Source: CAZFHA01 sp964518595
GTDB lineage: Bacteria > Bacillota > Clostridia > Saccharofermentanales > Saccharofermentanaceae
Length of the DNA stretch: 64,000 nucleotides
NCBI GenBank assembly: GCA_964518595.1
Contig: CAZFHA010000016.1
Span: 15,374-79,373 of the forward strand
Direction: 5' to 3'
The stretch's first letter is position 1. Each line of letters opens with the position of its first letter. A model generated the notes under the pieces. It had not been told where the DNA came from, did not search any database, and worked only from the letters and a program-made list of their open reading frames with translations. A program made the translations under genes and the position numbers. Shown here piece after piece: positions 44,901 to 52,931 of the stretch.

Positions 44901-45732
44901 CTAAACTTTGTCTCAGCTCTGCAGCCAAAGCACCTGCTGCGGCAATAGCAGCTTCTGGATTTTGAGCCCGAGCTACAGTCTCTACCAAATAACTCCCTAC
45001 GATAATACCATCACAATGTGGTGCTAGAAAACGCACTTGATCTGCCTCCGAAATACCAAAACCTACACAAATCGGAACGGAAGCAGTTTTTTGGCTGGCT
45101 TTTAGAAAGCGTTGTATTCCCTTGGCAAATTCTTGTCGAATTCCAGTAACACCCAGTGAGGAAACACAATACAGAAAGCCCTTGGCAGAAGCTGCAATTT
45201 TGGACAACCGTTCGGAAGAAGTCGGAGCAGCCAAGGCAATTTGATAAACTGCATATCTTTCACAATAGGGTCTAATTTCCTCCGCCTCATCATAGGGTAA
45301 ATCCGGGATGATTATACCATCTACACCAACACTTTGGCATTGGGCAAAGAAAGCCTCCTGCCCATAATGTAGTAAGCTGTTATAGTACATGAGAAAAACT
45401 AAGGGAATTTGGGTCTTTTGGCGGAGGGTTTGAACGAGGGTGAAAATCTGATTCAAGGTTGCTCCTGCCTCCAGAGCCCGTTGGTTCGCTTTTTGAATAG
45501 TGGGGCCTTCTGCCATTGGATCAGTAAAAGGAATACCTAGCTCAATAATATCTGCACCCTTTTGTTCCAACTCCAGCACTAATCTTTCGGTGGTAGCTAG
45601 ATCAGGGTCACCGGCTGTAAGAAAAAGAATGAGTGCTTTTCTTTTAGCTAAAGCTAAACGGGTAAAACACCTGTCAATCCGATTAGGTTTTTTCGTAGAT
45701 TCATTCGTATTCGATATCTGGATTTTGTTCAT
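44863..45732 (-). CDS. trpA: Tryptophan synthase alpha subunit
   Basis: The 289-aa TIM-barrel protein cleaves indole-3-glycerol phosphate to indole and glyceraldehyde-3-phosphate. Signature blocks are FLTAGDPDL, the catalytic Glu in IELGIPFTDPMAEGPTIQ, and GIIIPDLPYDEAE. GFGIS and GIIVGS close the phosphate site. The ATG lies one base after the trpB stop (TAACATG), so synthesis of the two subunits is coupled. A short C-terminal Cys-containing tail (DDCGTCGD) extends past the usual end. It is the last biosynthetic gene of the trp operon. Confidence 0.96.
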   Translation of the reverse strand: MNKIQISNTNESTKKPNRIDRCFTRLALAKRKALILFLTAGDPDLATTERLVLELEQKGADIIELGIPFTDPMAEGPTIQKANQRALEAGATLNQIFTLVQTLRQKTQIPLVFLMYYNSLLHYGQEAFFAQCQSVGVDGIIIPDLPYDEAEEIRPYCERYAVYQIALAAPTSSERLSKIAASAKGFLYCVSSLGVTGIRQEFAKGIQRFLKASQKTASVPICVGFGISEADQVRFLAPHCDGIIVGSYLVETVARAQNPEAAIAAAGALAAELRQSLDDCGTCGDFIFN

Positions 45733-45733
45733 G

Positions 45734-46912
45734 TTATTTCACCTCCAAGTATTGCGAGATCGCATCTACATCTTTATCACCACGGCCTGACAGGCAAAGT
45801 ACAAGGATTTGTTCTTTTTTCATTACCCGGGCTTTCTGCACCGCCAAAGCTAAGCCATGAGCACTTTCAATTGCCGGAATAATGCCTTCCGTCTGGCTCA
45901 AAAGCACAAAAGCTTCCACTGCCTCACTATCAGTCACAGGCAGATAGGAGGCTCGACCCTGGGCTCTAAGATTAGCATGTTCAGGGCCGACTCCGGGGTA
46001 ATCAAGCCCCGCAGAAATGGAGTACACGGGCAAAATACCACCATTTTCATCTTGGAGAAAAATCGACTTCATGCCGTGGAAAACCCCCACTTCACCCTTA
46101 CTAAAGGTAGCCGCATGATCAGGGGTATCAATGCCGCGCCCCCCTGCCTCCGCCCCAAGCAGTTCTACCTCCGGCTCCTCAATAAAGGCACTAAACGTTC
46201 CGATGGCATTACTGCCACCACCAACACAGGCCACCACACAATCCGGTAGCCTTCCCCTGCTCTCCTGAAGCTGCTGCTTTATCTCTCGGCCAATTACACT
46301 TTGAAACTGCCGTACCATCTCCGGATAAGGATGAGGTCCCACCGCCGAGCCTAAAAGATAGAAAGTATCATTAATCCGAGCTGTCCAGGTACGCAAGGCT
46401 TCATTGGTAGCATCTTTCAAAGTAGCTGTTCCGCTCTCCACTGCAGTGACTTTAGCCCCCATCAGCTCCATCCGAAAAACGTTCAAACGCTGGCGCTCCA
46501 TATCTTCTGCGCCCATAAAAACTTCGCATTCCATGCCGAAAAGTGCTGCTACCGTTGCTGAGGCTACCCCATGTTGCCCGGCTCCCGTTTCAGCAATAAT
46601 TTTATTTTTCCCCATCTTTTTAGCTAACAAAGCTTGGCCGAGAACATTGTTGATCTTGTGAGAACCCGTGTGATTAAGATCTTCCCGTTTTAGGTATATC
46701 TGCGCGCCACCAATTCTTTCACTTAAGCGGCGAGCGTAATAGAGTCGAGAGGGACGACCGGCATAATTCTGAAAATAATCATCTAGGGTACGACAAAACT
46801 GCGGATCAGCCATCGCCTCTCTATAGGCTTTTTCTAAATCAATTAGTCCCTGCATTAAAGTCTCCGGGGCATAAGCTCCACCAAACTCTCCATATCGTCC
46901 TGCTCTTTTCAT
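45734..46912 (-). CDS. trpB: Tryptophan synthase beta subunit
   Basis: The 392-aa PLP enzyme condenses indole with serine to tryptophan. The PLP lysine lies in LNHTGSHKINN, the carboxylate loop is AETGAGQHG, and the phosphate loop is CVGGGSNAIG. GRYGEFGGAYAPETLM marks the N-terminus. The ATG at 46912 is chosen because AAGGAG lies six bases upstream, within an 11-codon upstream extension that lacks a ribosome site. It follows trpF after an 87-bp gap and precedes trpA by one base. Confidence 0.96.
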   Translation of the reverse strand: MKRAGRYGEFGGAYAPETLMQGLIDLEKAYREAMADPQFCRTLDDYFQNYAGRPSRLYYARRLSERIGGAQIYLKREDLNHTGSHKINNVLGQALLAKKMGKNKIIAETGAGQHGVASATVAALFGMECEVFMGAEDMERQRLNVFRMELMGAKVTAVESGTATLKDATNEALRTWTARINDTFYLLGSAVGPHPYPEMVRQFQSVIGREIKQQLQESRGRLPDCVVACVGGGSNAIGTFSAFIEEPEVELLGAEAGGRGIDTPDHAATFSKGEVGVFHGMKSIFLQDENGGILPVYSISAGLDYPGVGPEHANLRAQGRASYLPVTDSEAVEAFVLLSQTEGIIPAIESAHGLALAVQKARVMKKEQILVLCLSGRGDKDVDAISQYLEVK

Positions 46913-46999
46913 TGCTATCTCCTTTGGCCTTTTCGCCTCTTTCAATTATGTATAAGCTTTACACAGGTTCTCTTTCCTACGTAAGGAAAAATACTCTGC

Positions 47000-47650
47000 T
47001 TAAACCTTCTGCTTTTTCTGATACTGACGAGTCCGACAAACAAAATCCAGCACCTTTTCTGGATCTTTAAAACCATCTGTCTCTAAGGAACTGCTCACGT
47101 CTATTCCCCAAGGTCTATGATTTTCCAGTAGCTCATTCACTGAATCAGCCCCTAACCCACCTGCTAAAATCAGCGGCTTGGATGAATTGGAGGGGATTTT
47201 GTCCCACGCAAAGCGTTTTCCACTGCCACCGTAAAAACCGGGCTGGCAGCTATCTAAAAGTAGCCGGTCGGCTTGACCCCACACCTTCATGTCAGGGAGT
47301 TTATCCCCCACCCGCAAGGCCTTCCATACCTCCCAAGTTCCCGGCTTTAATATTTTGCCCAGCCGCCTCTGGAGCTCAGAAACCAAAGCCGGACTTTCAT
47401 CCCCGTGGAGCTGCAAAGCCCAAATACGCCTTGCAGACATCAGCTCAACCAAAAAATCCACCTCTTCATTCACAACCACGGCCACGCTTTTGATTCCGCC
47501 ATCTAATTTTTCAGTTAAACTTTTGAGGTCTTCTAAAGTAACTTGCCGAGGCGAAGGTGCCAGAACAAAACCAGCATAGTCAACCTTCACCTGATTCACC
47601 AGCTCTACATCCTCCAGACGGCGCAACCCACAAATTTTAATTTTAACCAT
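47000..47650 (-). CDS. trpF: Phosphoribosylanthranilate isomerase
   Basis: The 216-aa TIM barrel performs the Amadori rearrangement of phosphoribosylanthranilate. Family blocks are KICGLRRLED with the catalytic Cys, YAGFVLAPSPRQ, LQLHGDE, LLDSCQPG with the catalytic Asp, and LAGGLGADSV near the phosphate site. The ATG at 47650 follows AAAGGAGG; an upstream frame from 47677 is not needed. It lies 33 bp after trpC in the operon. Confidence 0.95.
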   Translation of the reverse strand: MVKIKICGLRRLEDVELVNQVKVDYAGFVLAPSPRQVTLEDLKSLTEKLDGGIKSVAVVVNEEVDFLVELMSARRIWALQLHGDESPALVSELQRRLGKILKPGTWEVWKALRVGDKLPDMKVWGQADRLLLDSCQPGFYGGSGKRFAWDKIPSNSSKPLILAGGLGADSVNELLENHRPWGIDVSSSLETDGFKDPEKVLDFVCRTRQYQKKQKV

Positions 47651-47683
47651 GAGTTCTACCCCTCCTTTCCTATACATACTGAA

Positions 47684-48490
47684 TCACGTCTCGGTGGAAT
47701 TCCTCAAGAGTAACTGCGCCTTTCGGAGAAAATTTCCCAAGGCTTCTCCAGGGCTGTCCTGAGTCACAAAGGCTTCACCAATTAAAGCTCCATGAACACC
47801 CGAGTCATAGACAAAGGCTAAATCTTGGCCACTCCTAATGGCACTTTCTGCTACAAGAGTTTTTTCAGGCGCAAGAGCCGCCAACCGCTGGGTAGTGGTT
47901 ATATCTTCTTTAAAAGTCGTTAAATCCCGGTTGTTAATGCCTATCAAGCTGAAATCAAGGCTCAGCACCCGAGCTAGTTCGTCTTCATTATGAACTTCCA
48001 CTAACACTTCCAGCCCCATAGTAGCAGCCAGCTTCCCTAGTTCTGACAATTGTTGATCTGACAGCATAGCCGCAATTAGTAAAATTCCATCCGCCCCTAA
48101 ATAACGGCTCTCATATATTTGGTAAGCGCTGAAAATAAAGTCTTTTCGGAGAATGGGGATACGGCAATTTGGACGAATTCGCCGAATATATTCTGGTGCC
48201 CCTAAGAAAAAATCTTCCTCCGTCAAAATTGACAGCGCTGCTGCACCGGCCTCTTGGTATTCACGAGCGATTTCTTCAGGATAAAAGTCGGCTCGCAAAA
48301 GCCCCTTAGAGGGCGAAGCTTTTTTTATTTCAGCAATAACGGCCGGATAATTCCCCTCTAAAGCCGCTTTTAAAGAATATAGCGGTGGGGGAGAATCCCA
48401 CGCTAAATGTTCCATTTTCTGTAGTGGAATCACTTTTTCCGCTTGCACCAACCGCAATCGTTTCTGTCGCACTATTTTATCCAAGATCAT
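47684..48490 (-). CDS. trpC: Indole-3-glycerol phosphate synthase
   Basis: The 268-aa TIM barrel closes the indole ring from CdRP. Characteristic segments are the catalytic Lys/Glu region VIAEIKKASPSKG, SILTEEDFFLG, RKDFIFSAYQIYE, VEVHNEDEL, GINNRDLTTF and VAESAIRSG. The ATG at 48490 overlaps the 3' end of trpD by 14 bases, with GGAGG eight bases upstream inside trpD. It is a single-function enzyme; trpF is separate. Confidence 0.96.
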   Translation of the reverse strand: MILDKIVRQKRLRLVQAEKVIPLQKMEHLAWDSPPPLYSLKAALEGNYPAVIAEIKKASPSKGLLRADFYPEEIAREYQEAGAAALSILTEEDFFLGAPEYIRRIRPNCRIPILRKDFIFSAYQIYESRYLGADGILLIAAMLSDQQLSELGKLAATMGLEVLVEVHNEDELARVLSLDFSLIGINNRDLTTFKEDITTTQRLAALAPEKTLVAESAIRSGQDLAFVYDSGVHGALIGEAFVTQDSPGEALGNFLRKAQLLLRNSTET

Positions 48491-49505
48491 CACTACTACC
48501 TCCATTTGTAAATGCAATTAGCTGATCTAATTTTTTATAGGCTGCCCCGGAAGTAATAAGCGCTTGTGCCAAATGAACGCCCTCAGCCATAGAACGGGCT
48601 TTTCCACCCATATAAATGCCGGCACCGGCATTTAATAAAACCGTTTCCAAGGGCGCACCTTTTAGTTGTCCGGACAAAATAGATCTGGTTATTTGGGCAT
48701 TTTCCTCCGCTGTACCACCAGCAATCTCTGCTAATGTACTACGAGAAAAGCCAAAATCCTCTGGAGCCACAACATAATCAACAATCTTTTGGTCATAAAT
48801 TTCTGAAACCGTAGTGACGCCCAGAGTGGTAAACTCATCAATCCCCCCACAGGAAAAAACCATCCCCCGTTTTTGCCCCATTCCATGCATCGCTTCAGCC
48901 AAAGGTCGGGTCAATTTCGGATCAAAAACACCGATAACCTGAGCCTTAGCATCAGCTGGATTTGAAATCGGCCCAAGAATATTAAAGATTGTCCGAAAGC
49001 CTAATTCTGCCCGAACAGCAGCTACATTTTTCATAAAAGGATTAAAGTAACGGGCGCTCATGAAGCCTAGTCCCAAGTAGTTCACCGATTCTTCAATTCT
49101 AACTTCCGGTAAATCCAGATTAATACCCAAAGCTTCCAAAACATCAACACTGCCGCACTTCCCCGTTACAGCTCGGTTACCATGCTTAGCAATCGCCACG
49201 CCAGCCGCTGCAGTAACAAAAACCGCTGTGGTTGTAATATTAAAGGTATTGGCTCCATCACCACCAGTACCCACAAAATCAATATACTGATCTAAATTAG
49301 GTTTAATATGCCGGGCTTTACGTTGAAGCGCTCGGGTAGCACCAATAATCTCCTCCACAGTTTCTCCTTTTTGCCGAAGCAGTGACAGGAAAGCCGCAAT
49401 TTGAGCCGTGGTAGCACCTTCATCTAATACCTGATCTAAAGCTTCGTACATCTCTTGTCCCGTTAAATTTTCCCCAGACGCCAGTTTTTTTAGATATTTT
49501 TTCAT
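48477..49505 (-). CDS. trpD: Anthranilate phosphoribosyltransferase
   Basis: The 342-aa protein transfers phosphoribose from PRPP to anthranilate. It has the PRPP-binding GTGGDGANTFNITT block (near residue 80), KHGNRAVTGKCGSVDVLEALG, and FNILGPISNPA. It begins with ATGA overlap of the trpG stop, which implies translational coupling, and is not fused to trpG as in some enterics. Confidence 0.96.
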   Translation of the reverse strand: MKKYLKKLASGENLTGQEMYEALDQVLDEGATTAQIAAFLSLLRQKGETVEEIIGATRALQRKARHIKPNLDQYIDFVGTGGDGANTFNITTTAVFVTAAAGVAIAKHGNRAVTGKCGSVDVLEALGINLDLPEVRIEESVNYLGLGFMSARYFNPFMKNVAAVRAELGFRTIFNILGPISNPADAKAQVIGVFDPKLTRPLAEAMHGMGQKRGMVFSCGGIDEFTTLGVTTVSEIYDQKIVDYVVAPEDFGFSRSTLAEIAGGTAEENAQITRSILSGQLKGAPLETVLLNAGAGIYMGGKARSMAEGVHLAQALITSGAAYKKLDQLIAFTNGGSSDDLG

Positions 49506-50107
49506 GCCTGTATCCTCCCATATGATTTCTGTATCTTAGCCCCATTAAAATGAACAAAATTTTGCATAATTTTGCATCCTTCGGGAGTTAAAATTGACTC
49601 CGGGTGAAATTGCACCCCAAAAATCGGTCTTTCCCTGTGGCGCAGACCCATAATATGACCTTCCCGATTGCGAGCCGTAATTTGCAAACAAGCCGGTAAA
49701 GTCTTCTGCTCTACCACCAAAGAATGATACCGCCCCACAAGCATAGAAGAACCTAGTCCTTGAAAAAGAGGATGCTGAGGAGCAATCATAATTCGGTCTT
49801 GTTTCCCATGAACCGGCTCTTCCATTTGAAGTATTCTGCCTCCAAAGGCATGGGCAATAGCCTGGTGTCCTAAGCAGACACCCAGTATGGGTATCCTGCC
49901 CATCTTTTGGAGTAATTCCACTACGATGCCGGTTTGTTCGGGACGTCCCGGACCGGGCGATACAATAATGTGAGAGAACCCACCATTGATAATTTCTGCC
50001 ACGGTGGTCTTATCATTACGTACTACCTCCACTTGGGTGGTGATTTGTCCCACATATTGGTATAAGTTGTAAGTAAAAGAATCATAATTATCAATTATCA
50101 AAATCAT
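49502..50107 (-). CDS. trpG: Anthranilate synthase glutamine amidotransferase component
   Basis: The 201-aa class I glutamine amidotransferase provides ammonia to TrpE (and possibly also to aminodeoxychorismate synthase). The catalytic triad is visible as Cys in GVCLGHQ and His/Glu in FGVQFHPES, with the PGPGRPEQTG oxyanion loop. It starts 17 bases inside the trpE 3' end with GGAGG upstream, and its stop overlaps the trpD start. Confidence 0.95.
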   Translation of the reverse strand: MILIIDNYDSFTYNLYQYVGQITTQVEVVRNDKTTVAEIINGGFSHIIVSPGPGRPEQTGIVVELLQKMGRIPILGVCLGHQAIAHAFGGRILQMEEPVHGKQDRIMIAPQHPLFQGLGSSMLVGRYHSLVVEQKTLPACLQITARNREGHIMGLRHRERPIFGVQFHPESILTPEGCKIMQNFVHFNGAKIQKSYGRIQA

Positions 50108-51839
50108 TTTCAGCCTCCGCTTCTCTTATTGCTCTCAATATAGCTCCGGCCTTCGCCCTTGTTTCGAGAAATTCATTTTGCGGTTGGGAATCTTGAACAA
50201 TCCCGGCACCCGCACCGACATAGGCAACACCAGCTTTGCAGACGGCTGTACGTATAATAATGCAGCTATCTACGTTGCCGTCATACCCCAAATAGGTTAC
50301 AGCTCCGCCATATAACCCCCGGGAAACCGGTTCTAAACTATCAATAATTTCCATCGCGCGAATTTTAGGTGCACCGGAAAGAGTCCCAGCCGGAAGTACA
50401 GCCATCAAGGCATCTAAGGCCGATAATTCTGTTCTTAGTTCCCCTTCCACATCAGAAGTCATATGTATAACGTGGGAAAAATACTGCAGATACGCCAACC
50501 GGCTCACCTTAACCGTGCCGAAGTTACAAAGTTTACCTAAGTCATTTCTTCCCAAATCCACAAGCATCATATGTTCGGCCATTTCTTTGCTATCGGCCAG
50601 AAGCTCTTCCCCCAATAGCTGGTCTTGCTCTCGGTCTTTGCCACGGGGTCTCGTTCCGGCAATAGGGCAAGTTAATACCCGGTTTCCAGACACTTTTACC
50701 AAGGTTTCCGGTGAGGCACCTACGACCTGAAAATCGTCAAATTGCAAATAGTACATATAGGGCGAGGGATTTAACAGTCGTAACCGACGATAAATGGCAA
50801 AAGCTTCTGGTATCTTTGTAACCTTTAATTGGCGCGCCAGTACAACTTGAAAAATATCACCTTGCCGAATATAGTTCTGAGCTTCTTTCACCTTATCTAC
50901 ATATTCTAATTCTGAGAGACCTTCTTCCACAGACATTTTTACGTCTAAGGATGGGCAAACCCTTGTGTCCCTCTCCGCCGATTCGATTTTTTCCGGTAGT
51001 GGTTTATCCGTCGAAAGTTTTTCCGCCCTCAGAATAGGCGATCTTTTAGCCTTCTGTAAAACGGTCTGGCGCTGAAGTAAATGCTTTCTCGCTCGCTGAT
51101 AATTGTCTTCCAGACCCTTTTCATCTTGGCTGCAAAAAAAATGTGTTATTAAGGTTATCTTTTGTTTGTCATGGTCAAAAACTAACAGATCATCCACAAA
51201 CATCAGACAAATTCTATCTGGATCCGTATCTTTATCTGGCCGCTCTAAAAGTGGTTCACTGTAGCGTGCCGCTTCATATCCGAAATATCCCACCGCCCCA
51301 CCGGAAAAATCCGGCATTCCCGGCAAAGGCAGGTAATAAAAACTATTCATCACCTGCTCTATTATCTTGGGAGGGTGACCTTCTATGAGTAATGAACATT
51401 GATAGCCTTGAGGCGTAATCATGCCTTGCGTTCGGGAAAGCTCAGACTGCCCCCTTTGCTCTTGCTCCATAACCGTTTCAGAATAACTCGAGCCATTGGA
51501 CTTTTGTACTGCACCGAAGCTATCTTGTAAGGTTTTTATGGTTTGCTGTATTTTATTAAAAAGTTGATTCATCTGTTGCTCAAAACCCTTGGGTACAAAT
51601 AAGCCTACCCAATTGCCCCTAGCTTTAAGAATTAAGTAGGGATTAAAGCCCATAAAGGAATAGCGACCATTTCCTTGATAGGTCAGGCTACTTTCTAAGA
51701 GAAAACAATATTCTCCGGTTCTGAGCCGTTGAAACAGGTCTATCGGTGTAGTGGTATCCTCCGTCCAGCAAAGGGAAAGGGGAATCCGTTCCCTTTTTTT
51801 AGCCAAGGAAGGAAGGTCTTCTAAAACAGGATAAAACAT
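50091..51839 (-). CDS. trpE: Anthranilate synthase component I
   Basis: TrpE (582 aa from this start) makes anthranilate from chorismate. The N-terminal half has the feedback-inhibitor motif LLESSLTYQGNGRYSF for tryptophan binding. The C-terminal catalytic half has IRQGDIFQVVLAR, GASPETLVKV, CPIAGTRPRG and GTLSGAPKIRAMEII. The ATG at 51839 follows GAGGTGA; a frame continuing to 52064 would run through the T-box leader and is rejected. It is longer than typical TrpE because of two loosely structured insertions, about residues 100-150 (Gln/Ser-rich) and about 260-290. It is the first gene of the operon. Confidence 0.95.
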   Translation of the reverse strand: MFYPVLEDLPSLAKKRERIPLSLCWTEDTTTPIDLFQRLRTGEYCFLLESSLTYQGNGRYSFMGFNPYLILKARGNWVGLFVPKGFEQQMNQLFNKIQQTIKTLQDSFGAVQKSNGSSYSETVMEQEQRGQSELSRTQGMITPQGYQCSLLIEGHPPKIIEQVMNSFYYLPLPGMPDFSGGAVGYFGYEAARYSEPLLERPDKDTDPDRICLMFVDDLLVFDHDKQKITLITHFFCSQDEKGLEDNYQRARKHLLQRQTVLQKAKRSPILRAEKLSTDKPLPEKIESAERDTRVCPSLDVKMSVEEGLSELEYVDKVKEAQNYIRQGDIFQVVLARQLKVTKIPEAFAIYRRLRLLNPSPYMYYLQFDDFQVVGASPETLVKVSGNRVLTCPIAGTRPRGKDREQDQLLGEELLADSKEMAEHMMLVDLGRNDLGKLCNFGTVKVSRLAYLQYFSHVIHMTSDVEGELRTELSALDALMAVLPAGTLSGAPKIRAMEIIDSLEPVSRGLYGGAVTYLGYDGNVDSCIIIRTAVCKAGVAYVGAGAGIVQDSQPQNEFLETRAKAGAILRAIREAEAENDFDN

Positions 51840-51860
51840 AAAATCACCTCTTTCTGGGCA

Positions 51861-52160
51861 AATAAAAACAGCCTGCCCTCTATCTCGAAAAACGAAATAA
51901 AGGACAGACTGTAAAATACATGCCTGCGGTGCCACCTTACTTGACGTACAGAAAATACGCCCACTCAACCAAATGCTATCACATCTGTCTTCCTCTAACG
52001 TTGAAGCTACGTCGGGGTCTACTTGTGTAAACGTTCGTCCCGCCCTCATCAGGCCAACGGTCAATGTATGCTATCATATCGGACTCTCAGCGCCGCCGAC
52101 TCTCTGTAATGCTTTGCAGTACAACCAATCTGAATCAAAGGTTTGTGCTATAAAATTATT
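51861..52160 (-). promoter_or_regulatory. T-box riboswitch leader of the trp operon
   Basis: On the minus strand the conserved T-box core AAGGTGGCACCGC lies at 51938-51926. It is followed by a strong terminator hairpin (arms at 51912-51897 and 51883-51868) and TTTTATT. Upstream, AGAGAGTCGGCGG and CTGAGAGTCCG are typical stem I elements. Uncharged tRNA would pair with the T-box and favour the antiterminator. The position before trpE implies tRNA-Trp; a TGG triplet (complement of 52054-52056) is a candidate specifier, though I could not fold stem I fully. Confidence 0.88.
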
Positions 52161-52316
52161 TTGATCATAGCACAAGGTATCTCTAAAGGCAAGAGTTACC
52201 TAAGAGAAACTATCTTACCAAAAAGTGCGTACTATACTTTTTCTCCATCTTGATGTAATGTGGAATCATGCCTAATTGTGAAAAGAGTTTGGCAGAAAAA
52301 TGTATAGGAGGGCAAA

Positions 52317-52931
52317 ATGCAAACAAATAAATATCTTACCCTTTTAAGAGAAATAAAGTCTGTATCTTTTGCTACGGTTAGTGAAGCCGGACTTCCGGAA
52401 GTACGCATTGCAGATGTTATGATCGTTCTTGATAATAAAATCTACTTCGTGACAGCTCGGGGCAAGGATTTTGGACAACAATTGGAAAAGCAGCCCTATG
52501 TTGCCGTTTCCGGTATGACCAAGGATTATCAGATGATTAAATTAAAGGGACCGGTAAAAAGACTCGGTCGTGAATGGGTCGATCGGATTATCGCCGAGAA
52601 TCCCATGGTCGGCGATATTTATCCCGGTAAGACCAGAGAAATTTTAGAAGCCTACTGCCTCTACGAAGGCAAAGGCAGCTTTTTTGACCTTAGTACCCAC
52701 CCGGTACACACCATCCCCTTTGGGGTGGGGGAGTCACCAGCTTCCTTTATCCGTCCCCAAATCGACAATTCCTGTATCCAGTGTGGACTCTGTCAAGAGT
52801 ACTGTCCCACCAGTTGTATTCAGCCTGGCACCCCTTATCATATCGACGTATCTACTTGTATGAATTGTGGTGCCTGCTTGGAAAAATGCCCTGTCCAGGC
52901 TATAAAAAAACAGGAAATAATCTATGATTAA
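52317..52931 (+). CDS. PNPOx-like flavin-binding protein fused to 2[4Fe-4S] ferredoxin
   Basis: Residues 1-135 form a split-barrel domain of the pyridoxamine 5'-phosphate oxidase-like group (SFATVSEAGLPEVRIAD, IYFVTARGKDFG, YVAVSGM), a probable FMN site. Residues 150-200 add a bacterial ferredoxin domain with two CX2CX2CX3C motifs (CIQCGLCQEYCP and CMNCGACLEKCP). It is therefore likely a small cytoplasmic flavin/Fe-S redox carrier or reductase. The last eight bases overlap the start of the OpuC-type transporter gene, so the two are coupled; why a redox protein is coupled to an osmoprotectant transporter is unclear. AGGAGG precedes the ATG. Confidence 0.85.
   Translation: MQTNKYLTLLREIKSVSFATVSEAGLPEVRIADVMIVLDNKIYFVTARGKDFGQQLEKQPYVAVSGMTKDYQMIKLKGPVKRLGREWVDRIIAENPMVGDIYPGKTREILEAYCLYEGKGSFFDLSTHPVHTIPFGVGESPASFIRPQIDNSCIQCGLCQEYCPTSCIQPGTPYHIDVSTCMNCGACLEKCPVQAIKKQEIIYD

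Noticed and set aside
51840..52064. N-terminal extension of trpE up to 52064
   Set aside because: The extension runs through the T-box core and terminator; the ATG at 51839 has its own GAGGTGA site and begins the normal TrpE N-terminus.
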